A stretch of DNA of 64,000 nt from an uncultured Porphyromonadaceae bacterium (GTDB lineage: Bacteria; Bacteroidota; Bacteroidia; Bacteroidales; Muribaculaceae). Made by a program: the position numbers and the translations under genes. The notes beneath the pieces were generated by a model. That model had not been told where the DNA came from. It did not search any database and was given only the letters and a program-made list of their open reading frames with translations. The first letter of the stretch is position 1. Each line of letters begins with the position of its first letter. Shown one piece after another: positions 33,744 through 42,773 of the stretch. Where the stretch lies: positions 7,782 to 71,781 of the forward strand of contig CALEUL010000056.1 in assembly GCA_937921035.1 (NCBI GenBank). Reading direction: 5' to 3'.

Positions 33744-35179
33744 TCTTTTATGGGAAAAGATTGCTCTATGTTCTGTTCTCGGTGAACAAGTTCTACCTGT
33801 ACTTTGAATTTGTTTGCTATATGTTCGGCGGTATGCTGTGCGCAGTACACGCTGCGGTGCTGTCCGCCGGTGCATCCGAAGGCAATCATCAGATTTGTGA
33901 AGCCGCGTTCGATGTATCGTTCGATACTGGCGTCGGTGAGGGCATAACAGTGATCAAGGAATGTGAGAACCTCGCCGTCGGTTTCCAAAAAGCTGATAAC
34001 CTGTTGGTCCAGTCCGGTGAATGGCTTGTAACGTTCGTATTTGCCCGGATTGTTGATGGCGCGGCAGTCGAAAACATAGCCGCCGCCATTGCCCGACGGG
34101 TCGTTGGGAATGCCTTTTTTATACGCAAAGCTGAGTACGCGAACTGTTAGCTTTTTCTTGTTCAGCAGTTCGGTAAACTGTTTCATGTTCACGAGGCGGT
34201 TGAGCAGTTCGTTAAGATAAGGATATTCAGCATATGGCTCTGTAAGCAGGCCACGCAGATTCTCGATCGCGTAAGGCACGCTTTGCATGAAGTGCGGTTT
34301 CTTCTCGAAATATCCTCTGAAACCGTATGCTCCAAGCACCTGAAGAGTGCGGAAAAGCACGAAATGACGCAAGTTTGCCAGAAATTCCTTCTCGCCGATG
34401 GGATAGTACTTGTTCACGGCGTGCAGATATTCCATCAGCAGGTCGTGGCGCAAGCTGTCAGGCAGGTTGGCCTTTGCCTGCCAAAGGAATGAAGCGACAT
34501 CGTAGTAGAACGGACCGCGGCGTCCGCCTTGAAAGTCGATGAACCACGGTTCTCCATCGCGTATCATTACGTTGCGGCTTTGGAAATCGCGGTACATGAA
34601 GGTATCGGTGGCACTTTGCATCAGCACCTTTGCCATCGTCTGAAAATCATCTTCCAGTTTTCCTTCTGAAAAATCGAGGCCTGTAGCTTTGAGGAAACAG
34701 TATTTGAAGTAATTGAGGTCCCACATTATGGAACGTTCGTCGAATGAATCCACAGGATAGCATACCGAGAAGTCCATACCTTTTGCGCCGGCGAACTGTA
34801 TGTCGGGCAGACGGCGGATTGTTTTGGCGAGCAATTCTTTTTCCGTTGCCGAGAACGACCGGGTCAGTCGTCCTTTTTCTATTTCCTGAAAAAGAAGCGA
34901 GTTGCCCAGATCGGTCTGTATATACGCCATTCCATCGTCGCTGACAGCCAACACTTCGGGAACAGGAAGATCTCGTTCGCGGAAGTGTCGGGCCATATAT
35001 ATGAAAGCCTTGTTCTCGTCGTCGGAAGTCCCGATAACTCCAATGATACTGTCGGCGCCGTTTTCGCCAGACAAACGGAAATAGCGCCTGTTGGAACCGG
35101 AGGAGGGGAGTTCCACGATAGTCTCGGGCCTTTTGGCCTTTACGGAAAGATATAGGTCGGAAAGGATGCTTGTATTCAT
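33740..35179 (-). CDS. AmgK-like sugar kinase fused to RapZ C-terminal domain
   Basis: The 479-residue protein joins two modules. Residues about 1-335 are an aminoglycoside-phosphotransferase-fold kinase: GSNRRYFRLSG near 28, catalytic loop MYRDFQSRNVMI near 195 and metal segment FIDFQGGRRGPFYYDVASF near 213, like AmgK, the anomeric MurNAc/GlcNAc kinase. Residues about 343-470 resemble the RapZ C-terminal domain, with GCTGGQHRSVYCA at 435-447. In E. coli that domain binds glucosamine-6-phosphate and small RNA. The RapZ N-terminal P-loop domain is absent. It overlaps the MurU-like gene and follows recQ by five bases. Confidence 0.85.
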   Translation of the reverse strand: MNTSILSDLYLSVKAKRPETIVELPSSGSNRRYFRLSGENGADSIIGVIGTSDDENKAFIYMARHFRERDLPVPEVLAVSDDGMAYIQTDLGNSLLFQEIEKGRLTRSFSATEKELLAKTIRRLPDIQFAGAKGMDFSVCYPVDSFDERSIMWDLNYFKYCFLKATGLDFSEGKLEDDFQTMAKVLMQSATDTFMYRDFQSRNVMIRDGEPWFIDFQGGRRGPFYYDVASFLWQAKANLPDSLRHDLLMEYLHAVNKYYPIGEKEFLANLRHFVLFRTLQVLGAYGFRGYFEKKPHFMQSVPYAIENLRGLLTEPYAEYPYLNELLNRLVNMKQFTELLNKKKLTVRVLSFAYKKGIPNDPSGNGGGYVFDCRAINNPGKYERYKPFTGLDQQVISFLETDGEVLTFLDHCYALTDASIERYIERGFTNLMIAFGCTGGQHRSVYCAQHTAEHIANKFKVQVELVHREQNIEQSFPIKE

Positions 35180-35184
35180 GTCGG

Positions 35185-37374
35185 TCAGTTGCCCAGTTCG
35201 GAGAGGAATTTGATTCTCATGAGACGTATTTCTTCTTCAGAGAAGTCAGGACACAATTCTTTGTACGCCTCCTGAATGTTGTCGGAGGTGCTTGTCCGGA
35301 AGTATTCGAAAATCTCGTTCTGATCCTCGGGATCGATTATTTCGTTGAGGTAATATGTGATATTAATCCGTGTGCCGGAATTTACGATGCTTTCGATTTC
35401 GTCTAACAGGGTGTCAAATTCAATACTGTTTGCCTCTGCTATTTCCTCAAGATTGATTTTGCGGTCGATTGCCTGGATGATTGCAATTTTGAGTTTGCTT
35501 TTGCTTGCAATGGTGAGTACCCGCAGATCTTCGGGACGTTCTATCTCGTTTTCGTCGACATAGGTCTTTATCACCTTGATGAATTCGTCGCCGTAGCGTT
35601 TTGCTTTTCCGGCACCCACGCCTGCAATTTTGGCCAGTTCATCCAATGTGATGGGATATGTGGTGGCCATAGCCTCTAACGACGGGTCCTGGAAAATTAC
35701 ATAAGGGGGAAGTTTGAGGCTAGAAGCAATCTGACGGCGCAGGGTATTGAGAATAGAGAAAAGCTCCGGATCGGCTGCGCACGACGATGCGTTCTTCGGA
35801 ATCAGGTCTTCGTCGATCATATCGTCGTTGAATTCCGAATCTTCCACAATCTTGAAAGAACGGGGTTTCTTCAGGAACTCTTTTCCGGCTTTTGTGAGAC
35901 GCAGAATTCCGTAATTTTCGATTCCACGTTCTATATAACCAGCAATTATGGCCTGTTGTATGACGGTATTGATAAACTTGGGAGTTTCGCCTTCGCAGCA
36001 GCCGAAAACTTCCAGTTCGTCGTGATGATAGGAACGTACATCGTTAGACGCGCGTCCGAGCATAACGTCGACCACATGGTCGGTCTTGAATTTTTCCTTA
36101 ATTGCGGCAATGGTTTCCAACGCCGCAGACAAATCATCTTGTGCTTCCACTTTCTTTTTGGGATTAAGACAGTTGTCGCAGTTACCGCAGTTTTCGTTGT
36201 CGTACGTTTCTCCGAAATAGTGCATCAGGGTACGCCGGCGACATAGCGAGGACTCGGCATAGGCTGCTGTCTCTGCCAGCAGCTGTTTGCCTATTTCCTG
36301 CTCTGTAACAGGCTTCCCCTGCATGAATTTCTCCATTTTCTGGAGGTCTTTACGGGAGTAGAATGTAAGGCATATGCCTTCTCCGCCGTCTCGCCCGGCA
36401 CGGCCAGTTTCCTGGTAGTAGCCCTCAAGCGATTTTGGCATGTCGTAGTGTATGACAAACCGGACGTCGGGCTTGTCAATGCCCATTCCGAAAGCAATGG
36501 TGGCTACAATGATATCCACTTGCTCCAAAAGAAACGCGTCCTGGTTTGCCGAACGGGTGGCTGGATCCATGCCGGCATGGTATGGCATGGCCTTTATATT
36601 GTTGACCCTCAGAAGTTCGGAGAATTCCTCTACTTTCCGGCGGCTAAGACAATATATAATGCCGGATTTGGACGGACGTTGCTTGATGAAACGGATAATG
36701 TCTTTATCGGTATTATTTGTCTTGGGACGTATCTCGTAGTAGAGGTTAGGTCTGTTGAACGACGATTTGTAAACGACGGCGTCGGTCATGGCAAGATTCT
36801 TGATGATATCGTGCTGAACCTTGGGCGTCGCGGTTGCGGTAAGCGCTATGACGGGACGGGTGCCGATTTCGTTGATAATGGGTCGTATCCTCCTGTATTC
36901 CGGGCGGAAGTCATGGCCCCATTCCGAGATGCAGTGAGCCTCGTCCACGGCATAAAATGATATGGGTACTGTTTTGAGGAATTCTATATTTTCCTCTTTT
37001 GTTAGAGATTCGGGCGCTACATAGAGTAGTTTGGTGCGCCCGGCAATAATATCGGCCTTCACTTGGTCGATAGCGCTTTTGGAGAGCGAGGAATTCAGAA
37101 AGTGTGCCACACTGTCGTTTTCACTGAAATTACGCATGGCATCCACCTGATTTTTCATCAACGCTATCAGAGGGGAGATTACGATGGCTGTGCCGTCGCT
37201 GATCAGCGACGGCAGTTGGTAGCAGAGAGATTTGCCTCCTCCGGTTGGCATTATTACAAAAGTGTCGCGACCGGAAAGTAGACTAAGCATTATCGCCTTC
37301 TGGTTGCCTTTGAAAGTGTCGAAACCGAAGTGCTTTTTAAGTGCTTTTTCCAATGTTTCTGCTACGGTTGCCAT
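35185..37374 (-). CDS. recQ: ATP-dependent DNA helicase RecQ
   Basis: RecQ unwinds DNA 3' to 5' in recombination and fork repair. The 729-residue protein has motif I MPTGGGKSLCYQLP near 41, DEAH box in VDEAHCISEWGHDFRPEY near 140, motif VI QETGRAGRDG near 323, the RQC zinc cysteines (SSLCRRRTLMHYFG, then CGNCDNCLNP) and an HRDC domain (about 540-610, LKLPPYVIFQDPSLEAMA). A C-terminal extension (about 640-729) adds a helix-turn-helix-like segment common in Bacteroidota RecQ. It lies 43 bases downstream of clpX. Confidence 0.95.
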   Translation of the reverse strand: MATVAETLEKALKKHFGFDTFKGNQKAIMLSLLSGRDTFVIMPTGGGKSLCYQLPSLISDGTAIVISPLIALMKNQVDAMRNFSENDSVAHFLNSSLSKSAIDQVKADIIAGRTKLLYVAPESLTKEENIEFLKTVPISFYAVDEAHCISEWGHDFRPEYRRIRPIINEIGTRPVIALTATATPKVQHDIIKNLAMTDAVVYKSSFNRPNLYYEIRPKTNNTDKDIIRFIKQRPSKSGIIYCLSRRKVEEFSELLRVNNIKAMPYHAGMDPATRSANQDAFLLEQVDIIVATIAFGMGIDKPDVRFVIHYDMPKSLEGYYQETGRAGRDGGEGICLTFYSRKDLQKMEKFMQGKPVTEQEIGKQLLAETAAYAESSLCRRRTLMHYFGETYDNENCGNCDNCLNPKKKVEAQDDLSAALETIAAIKEKFKTDHVVDVMLGRASNDVRSYHHDELEVFGCCEGETPKFINTVIQQAIIAGYIERGIENYGILRLTKAGKEFLKKPRSFKIVEDSEFNDDMIDEDLIPKNASSCAADPELFSILNTLRRQIASSLKLPPYVIFQDPSLEAMATTYPITLDELAKIAGVGAGKAKRYGDEFIKVIKTYVDENEIERPEDLRVLTIASKSKLKIAIIQAIDRKINLEEIAEANSIEFDTLLDEIESIVNSGTRINITYYLNEIIDPEDQNEIFEYFRTSTSDNIQEAYKELCPDFSEEEIRLMRIKFLSELGN

Positions 37375-37417
37375 TGGCTCTGTTTTTTTGTGAAGGAGGT
37401 TTATGTTTTTGATTTAG

Positions 37418-38719
37418 TTATACGGCCTGTGCGTCGAAGTGTGCCGCTTCAAGCTGATGTTTGCAATAGTCGGCGGTAACTTCGAAACTTTCCGGCTTTT
37501 GAGTCGGCATCTCGAACATCGCGTTCATCATTATGGTTTCCACAATAGAACGTAATCCGCGAGCGCCAAGCTTGTATTCGATTGCTTTATCCACAATGAA
37601 ATCGAGGGATTCGGGCAGGAAGGTGAGTTTTACACCGTCCATACTGAAAAGCTTCTCGTACTGTCGGATAATAGCATTCTTAGGCTCGGTGAGAATGCGG
37701 CGCAGGGCTTCACGGTCCAGAGGAAGCAGGTGGGTGAGAATCGGCAGACGGCCTATAATCTCGGGAATAAGGCCGAATGTGCGCAAATCCTGCGGAGCCA
37801 CATGCCGCATAAGGTTTCCGCGGTCTATCTTGCGGTCGTTGTTCTCGGTGGCGAAGCCCACGAAACTTGTGTTGAGTCTGTGTGCAATGGCCTGTTCTAT
37901 GCCCTCGAACGCTCCCCCGCAGATAAAAAGTATGTTTTTAGTGTCGACAGGTATCATGGGCTGTTCCGGGTGCTTGCGTCCTCCTTGCGGGGGCACGTTC
38001 ACTACAGAACCTTCCAGAAGTTTGAGAAGTCCCTGCTGTACGCCTTCGCCTCCGACATCGCGTGTAATGGACGGATTGTCGCCTTTGCGTGCGATTTTGT
38101 CTATTTCATCGATGAAAACGATGCCGCGCTCAGCTTTCTTTACATCATAGTCGGCTGCCTGAAGAAGCCTTGTGAGAAGGCTTTCGATATCCTCGCCCAC
38201 ATAGCCGGCCTGTGTAAGCACAGTAGCGTCTACAATGGTAAATGGAACATCGAGCTGTTTGGCGATTGTACGGGCTATAAGGGTTTTGCCGGTACCGGTC
38301 GGACCAACCATTATGATGTTGCTCTTCTCGATTTCAACTCCGTCATCTTCCAATGGCTGGTCGAGACGTTTGTAATGGTTGTAGACTGCGACGGAAAGAT
38401 ACCTTTTGGCCTGGTCCTGCCCGATAATATATTGGTCCAGGAAATTCTTGATTTCGGACGGCGTGGGCGTTTTTTTGTGTTGTTCGCCCGCGTTGTGGAC
38501 TGCGTCGGGGTTCGACGAATGATATTTTGCGCGTGCGCGAGCGGCAACACTGTTGTTGTCCTCTTCGGAAACGAGTCCTAACATCTGAGCGGCTGTCTCG
38601 AGGCAATCCACGCATACGCCTCCGTTCATGTCCGGTGAGGGTAGGATGGAGGCTCCGTCCGATTCGGAACGGCCGCAATAGATGCAGCGTATTTCGTGCG
38701 GAATTTTCTTCTTTGCCAT
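37418..38719 (-). CDS. clpX: ClpX, ATPase subunit of ClpXP protease
   Basis: ClpX unfolds tagged proteins and feeds them to ClpP. The 433-residue protein has the N-terminal zinc-binding domain (CIYCGRSES..GGVCVDCLETA), the AAA+ Walker A GPTGTGKTLIART near 132, Walker B IVFIDEIDKIA near 195 and the pore loop region GYVGED. The IGF-type ClpP-binding loop is LLKLLEGSVVNVPPQGG-adjacent in the middle of the protein. Its start lies two bases after the clpP stop. Confidence 0.96.
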   Translation of the reverse strand: MAKKKIPHEIRCIYCGRSESDGASILPSPDMNGGVCVDCLETAAQMLGLVSEEDNNSVAARARAKYHSSNPDAVHNAGEQHKKTPTPSEIKNFLDQYIIGQDQAKRYLSVAVYNHYKRLDQPLEDDGVEIEKSNIIMVGPTGTGKTLIARTIAKQLDVPFTIVDATVLTQAGYVGEDIESLLTRLLQAADYDVKKAERGIVFIDEIDKIARKGDNPSITRDVGGEGVQQGLLKLLEGSVVNVPPQGGRKHPEQPMIPVDTKNILFICGGAFEGIEQAIAHRLNTSFVGFATENNDRKIDRGNLMRHVAPQDLRTFGLIPEIIGRLPILTHLLPLDREALRRILTEPKNAIIRQYEKLFSMDGVKLTFLPESLDFIVDKAIEYKLGARGLRSIVETIMMNAMFEMPTQKPESFEVTADYCKHQLEAAHFDAQAV

Positions 38720-38721
38720 AA

Positions 38722-39414
38722 TTATTTTTTGGCTTTGACAAGAACGCGGTCAATCATGCCGTAGTCCAGAGCTTCCTGCGATGTCATCCAGTAGTCGCGG
38801 TCGGAATCTTTCTCCACTTTGTCGAACGGTTGTCCGGAATGGTCGGCAATGATATGATATAGCTCGTCTTTCAGCTTCTTGATTTCGCGTGCGGTGATTT
38901 CGATATCCGAAGCCTGTCCCTGGGCACCGCCCATAGGCTGGTGTATCATTACGCGCGAATGTTTAAGTGCAAAGCGTTTGCCTTTTTCTCCTGCTACAAG
39001 AAGGACTGCTGCCATTGATGCTGCGATACCGGTGCATAGTGTGGAAACGTCGGATGCGACATACTGCATGGTGTCGTAGATGCCAAGACCTGCGTATACC
39101 GAACCGCCGGGCGAGTTGATATAGATGGAAATATCCTTGCCTGTGTCGGTGCTGTCCAGATAGAGAAGCTGGGCCTGAATTACGTTGGCGGTATAATCGT
39201 TCACCTCAGTGCCAAGAAAAATGACACGATCCATCATCAGACGGGAGAAAACATCCATCTGTGCAACGTTAAGCTGACGTTCTTCTATGATGGTGGGGTT
39301 GATGTAAGATGCTACGGGACCCTTGGAATTTATAAGGGACGTGTATTGGTCCAGTGCAAGGCCGTTCATGCCGAGATGGTGTACGGCGTAGTTTCTAAAA
39401 TCGTTATTGCTCAT
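38722..39414 (-). CDS. clpP: ClpP, proteolytic subunit
   Basis: The 230-residue protein has the serine-protease triad S133 (GIAASMAAV), H158 (MIHQPMGG) and D207 (DRDYWM), and the [14 protein letters not shown] segment. It carries about 20-30 more N-terminal residues than E. coli ClpP, as other Bacteroidales do. It is the first gene of the long minus-strand run clpP-clpX-recQ-AmgK/RapZ-MurU-feoAB. The trigger factor gene that often precedes it in Bacteroidales is not here; a divergent gene lies upstream instead. Confidence 0.96.
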   Translation of the reverse strand: MSNNDFRNYAVHHLGMNGLALDQYTSLINSKGPVASYINPTIIEERQLNVAQMDVFSRLMMDRVIFLGTEVNDYTANVIQAQLLYLDSTDTGKDISIYINSPGGSVYAGLGIYDTMQYVASDVSTLCTGIAASMAAVLLVAGEKGKRFALKHSRVMIHQPMGGAQGQASDIEITAREIKKLKDELYHIIADHSGQPFDKVEKDSDRDYWMTSQEALDYGMIDRVLVKAKK

Positions 39415-39466
39415 AATATAATCTTCAAATTTGGAGACCCTGTCTGGTACGGGTCGTTTTATACTC

Positions 39467-39498
39467 CAAAATTAAGTAAAATTTCTCAGCTTGGCAAA
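39467..39498 (-). promoter_or_regulatory. Promoter for clpP-clpX-recQ run
   Basis: Minus-strand TTTG, 20 bases, TAATTTTG, matching both consensus elements exactly. The leader is about 47 bases. Confidence 0.65.
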
Positions 39499-39538
39499 TA
39501 TTTTTTCTCTCTGCGACAAAAAAACGTGAAAGAAACTG

Positions 39539-39546
39539 TAACTTTG
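39539..39546 (+). promoter_or_regulatory. -7 element for the 39.6 kb plus-strand unit
   Basis: TAACTTTG, exact consensus, about 40 bases before the next start codon; no clear -33 box. It is divergent from the clpP promoter. Confidence 0.5.
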
Positions 39547-39588
39547 CAGACCCAAAACCAACAGAACAAATAAAACGAATCTCGGGAT

Positions 39589-40149
39589 ATGACCACTAAA
39601 GGCGTTTCAGAACTTAAATACTCGCCTATGCAGGCTGTGAAAAGACATTTCTTTGCCATGCGTAATGGAGTGATTGCCGATACTTTGCGCAAGGCCGGCA
39701 GTCCGTTCAGATATATTTTCGGTTTAAATTTGCCGCAGATTGTAGAGGCTTCGCAAATGTTCGGACAAAGCAGAGAACTTGCCGAGGCCCTGTGGGCCAA
39801 CAGCACGACGCGCGAAAGCATGCTGATAGCGCCAATGCTGATGCCGGCTGCGGAATTCAGTGCCGACGATGCCCTGCGGTGGGTTTCGAATATTCCAGCG
39901 GCTGAGGTCGCCGATATTCTGTGCCACCGTTTGTTACGTCATTTACCTTTTGCCGGTTCGCTCGCTGTGGAGCTGGCGCAGGAGGTCAGACCGGATATGG
40001 AGCGATATACGGCAGGTAGACTGGCACTGAACCTTTTCTATACCGATAGCGATATTGCCCGGAAGGTGTCCGGTTTGTTGATGCAGAATCCGGGTCCGAT
40101 GGCAGCCGAAATGGCTCGTCAGATTACAGTACGCTTCGAAGATATATGA
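39589..40149 (+). CDS. Conserved helical protein, possibly HEAT-like
   Basis: A 186-residue, mostly helical soluble protein with no signal peptide. The pattern (MQAVKRHFFAMRNGVIADTL, then GLNLPQIVEASQ, ELAEALWANSTTRESMLIAPML) is like short Bacteroidales proteins sometimes labelled DNA-alkylation-repair or HEAT-repeat proteins. I see no catalytic motif and do not assign a function. It precedes the MBOAT gene by 7 bases. Confidence 0.75.
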   Translation: MTTKGVSELKYSPMQAVKRHFFAMRNGVIADTLRKAGSPFRYIFGLNLPQIVEASQMFGQSRELAEALWANSTTRESMLIAPMLMPAAEFSADDALRWVSNIPAAEVADILCHRLLRHLPFAGSLAVELAQEVRPDMERYTAGRLALNLFYTDSDIARKVSGLLMQNPGPMAAEMARQITVRFEDI

Positions 40150-40156
40150 TATCCCG

Positions 40157-41626
40157 ATGACAGAACGTCTCCTCGATCTTCTTGCCTACGACCCGAACAA
40201 CCCTATGCTTTTCAATTCGGGTCTTTTTCTTGTGCTGTTCACGCTTTTTATCCTCGCATATCAGTGCGTGCGTAAGCAACGCACACTGCGAATGCTGCTG
40301 GTGATAGCATTTTCACTGTATTTCTACTACAAGTCCAGTTCGTGGTGTGTGCTTATCCTTTGCGGTGTATGCTGCTCGGACTATTTGCTCGGGTTGCTGA
40401 TGGGAAAAACTAACGGCAACTTTTCAAGGCGTGCAATAGTCGCTGTCAATGTAGTTGTAAACGTAGGCATGTTGGTGTATTTCAAATATTTCAATCTGCT
40501 TGCCGATGCGTTTGCAAGCATAGTTTCCACCGAATTCAATCCTGTGGAGGTTCTCCTTCCAGCCGGAATATCTTTCTTTACGTTCCGTTCCATCAGTTAT
40601 ATTGTGGATTTATACCGCCGCCAGATGGAGCCTTGCAGGAATTTTCTGGACTACGCGTTCTTTCTTACTTTCTTCCCGCCGCTTCTCGCTGGTCCGGTGG
40701 TGCGCGCTAAGGACATGCTGCCGCAGATAGTAGGAAATACCACGGCTACAAAAGCGATGATTTCCGAAGGTCTGTTTCTGGTAATGACTGGCCTTGTGAA
40801 GAAAGTTGTGATTGCCGACTATATAAGCGGTAATTTTGTTGACAGGATATTTGACAACCCGATGTTATATTCCGGCTTCGAGAATCTGCTTGGGTGCATA
40901 GGGTTTACTATACAGCTATATTGCGATTTCTCAGGATATTCCGATATGGCAATAGGTGTCGCACTGCTGATGGGCTATCGTTTCAAGGAGAACTTTGCGG
41001 CGCCGTTCAAATCGGCCAGTCCTACGGAGTTCTGGCGCCGCTGGCATATTTCTCTGTCAACGTGGCTGCGCGACTATGTCTATATACCCCTTGGCGGCAA
41101 CCGTTGTAGCAAACCCCGTGCTTATTTCAACCAGTTTGCCACTATGGTTGTCGGCGGTCTGTGGCATGGTGCGTCGTGGATGTATCTTTTCTGGGGTGCG
41201 TACCACGGGATTCTTTTAGTGTTGCACAAGACATTCAGGAAGTTATCACCTATACCGAAGGCATATCGCGGGTATCCTGTGATTCGAATGATTAATATTG
41301 GAGTAACATTCATGCTCGTGGTGTTCGGCTTTACCTTGTTCCGCGCTCCTGATCTTGCCACTGCGGGCAGTATTATATCGCAGATTTTTACAAATTTCCA
41401 TATAGACGTAGCGCCACAGTTCTTAGAGGCATACATGATGATTGTCGCTGTGGCTCTGATGGGTTATATTGCGCACATGACGCCGCGCATATGGACTACC
41501 GGAGTGATGAACGCTTATGCGGGCATGTCAGTTATTTGGCAGGCGGCTATTCTCGCCGTGGTTTTGTTTGTTGTGGTGCAGACGCGTCAGAGCGAACTTG
41601 TTCCCTTTATTTATCTGCAGTACTGA
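40157..41626 (+). CDS. MBOAT family O-acyltransferase (AlgI/DltB type)
   Basis: A 489-residue membrane enzyme with around eleven hydrophobic segments. The MBOAT core is clear: LLPAGISFFTFRSISYIVDLYR near 130-150, FFPPLLAGPVVRAKD near 170, YCDFSGYSDMAIG near 255, EFWRRWHISLSTWLRDYVYIP near 290, and the catalytic His in GGLWHGASWMYLFWGAYHG near 335. AlgI/PatA-type members acetylate or acylate polysaccharides or cell-wall glycans at the periplasmic face, usually with a separate SGNH/AlgJ-type partner. No such partner is adjacent here, so the acceptor is unknown. Confidence 0.92.
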   Translation: MTERLLDLLAYDPNNPMLFNSGLFLVLFTLFILAYQCVRKQRTLRMLLVIAFSLYFYYKSSSWCVLILCGVCCSDYLLGLLMGKTNGNFSRRAIVAVNVVVNVGMLVYFKYFNLLADAFASIVSTEFNPVEVLLPAGISFFTFRSISYIVDLYRRQMEPCRNFLDYAFFLTFFPPLLAGPVVRAKDMLPQIVGNTTATKAMISEGLFLVMTGLVKKVVIADYISGNFVDRIFDNPMLYSGFENLLGCIGFTIQLYCDFSGYSDMAIGVALLMGYRFKENFAAPFKSASPTEFWRRWHISLSTWLRDYVYIPLGGNRCSKPRAYFNQFATMVVGGLWHGASWMYLFWGAYHGILLVLHKTFRKLSPIPKAYRGYPVIRMINIGVTFMLVVFGFTLFRAPDLATAGSIISQIFTNFHIDVAPQFLEAYMMIVAVALMGYIAHMTPRIWTTGVMNAYAGMSVIWQAAILAVVLFVVVQTRQSELVPFIYLQY

Positions 41627-41678
41627 ACCCTTATGCCGATGCAGACGTTTTAATGAAAAACGTTTGAACATCAGCATT

Positions 41679-42710
41679 ATGAAATTCATGAAATTATGCC
41701 TGTTGGCATTATGTGCCTTGCTTGCCCGTCCTGTATCGCAAGCATGCTCGCGCGTAGTTTATCTTGGAGACAAGGGTATTGTGATGGTGGGGCGTACGCT
41801 CGACTGGAAAACACCTATCCCGACAAATATCTATGTATATCCCCGAGGCGTGGACAAGACAAGCATGCCTACCGAGCCATGTCTGAGCTGGCGCTCCAAA
41901 TATGCGTCGGTATTGGCAGTCGGTTACGATGGAGGCGTTACCGAGGGAATGAACGACCAGGGTCTGATTATGAACGGCTTGTTCTGCAAAGGAACTGTCT
42001 ACAGGGAAGCAGTGGGCGGTAATATGCCTGTTGTGAGCCTTGCCATGATTGTGAGTTATTTTTTGGATAACTTCGCTACGGTAGACGAGGTTGATGCATG
42101 GCTGCAGGAAAATAAGTTCGGAATTTTCGGAAAGACATTCGACGGAGGTACGGTTTCGACTCTGCATTGGGCGCTTACGGATGCAAGCGGCATGACGCTT
42201 ATTATGGAATTTGAGAACGGACAAATGAATACCTATAAGGGACGCGATCTGCTGGTATTGACCAATGACCCGCCGCATGCACAGATGACAGCTATAAACG
42301 ACTATTGGAAGAAAGTCGACGGTGTGAATATGCTTCCCGGTACTGTGCGTAGTTCCGACCGTTATGTGCGTGCCAGTTTCTTTATACACAATGTACCTGC
42401 CGATTTCGAATATCCGGAGGCTCTCGGTTCTCTCTCCAGTATTATGGGAACTGTTTCTGTGCCTTACGGATATAAGATAGAAGGAGAACCTAATGTATCT
42501 AGTACTCAGTGGACCTCAATTTCAGACGCCGCCGGCAAATACTATTTCCGCACAGCAGCTTCTTTGGGCTATCTTTATGTGGATTTAGGTCGGTTACAGT
42601 TGAATACAGGTGCGCCTATTCTCAAGCTCGACATGACGAAACATGGCACAGCAGTAGGCTGTGCAAACCATTTGCTTGAAAAATCGACGGGCTTCACACC
42701 AATGTGGTGA
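41679..42710 (+). CDS. Secreted choloylglycine hydrolase family enzyme (bile salt hydrolase or acylase)
   Basis: A 343-residue Ntn-hydrolase. The signal peptide ends at SQA, leaving Cys23 as the N-terminal nucleophile. Active-site residues fall in register with bile salt hydrolase: R39 and D42 in VGRTLDW lie 16 and 19 residues after the Cys, as R18 and D21 lie after C2; N196 in VLTNDPP lies 173 after it, as N175 does; R228 in VRSSDRY is a candidate for the last one. Penicillin V acylase and N-acyl-homoserine-lactone acylase share this fold, so bile salt activity is likely but not certain. The start is the ATG giving MKFMKLC; the upstream in-frame extension overlaps the MBOAT gene. Confidence 0.88.
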   Translation: MKFMKLCLLALCALLARPVSQACSRVVYLGDKGIVMVGRTLDWKTPIPTNIYVYPRGVDKTSMPTEPCLSWRSKYASVLAVGYDGGVTEGMNDQGLIMNGLFCKGTVYREAVGGNMPVVSLAMIVSYFLDNFATVDEVDAWLQENKFGIFGKTFDGGTVSTLHWALTDASGMTLIMEFENGQMNTYKGRDLLVLTNDPPHAQMTAINDYWKKVDGVNMLPGTVRSSDRYVRASFFIHNVPADFEYPEALGSLSSIMGTVSVPYGYKIEGEPNVSSTQWTSISDAAGKYYFRTAASLGYLYVDLGRLQLNTGAPILKLDMTKHGTAVGCANHLLEKSTGFTPMW

Positions 42711-42730
42711 GCAGCCCGATAAAATGAACG

Positions 42731-42768
42731 GACTCGGCTGTATAATTCGATTACAGCCGGGTCTTTTT
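42731..42768. terminator. Bidirectional terminator between the hydrolase and DUF4954 genes
   Basis: ACTCGGCTGTA and TACAGCCGGGT pair around an 8-9 base A/T loop, followed by CTTTTTAT on the plus strand. It lies between two convergent genes only 63 bases apart. Confidence 0.75.
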
Positions 42769-42773
42769 ATGTA

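Noticed and set aside
41517..41678. N-terminal extension of the choloylglycine hydrolase
   Set aside because: It would overlap the MBOAT gene and hide the signal peptide; the ATG at 41679 gives a normal secreted enzyme with Cys at the processed end.
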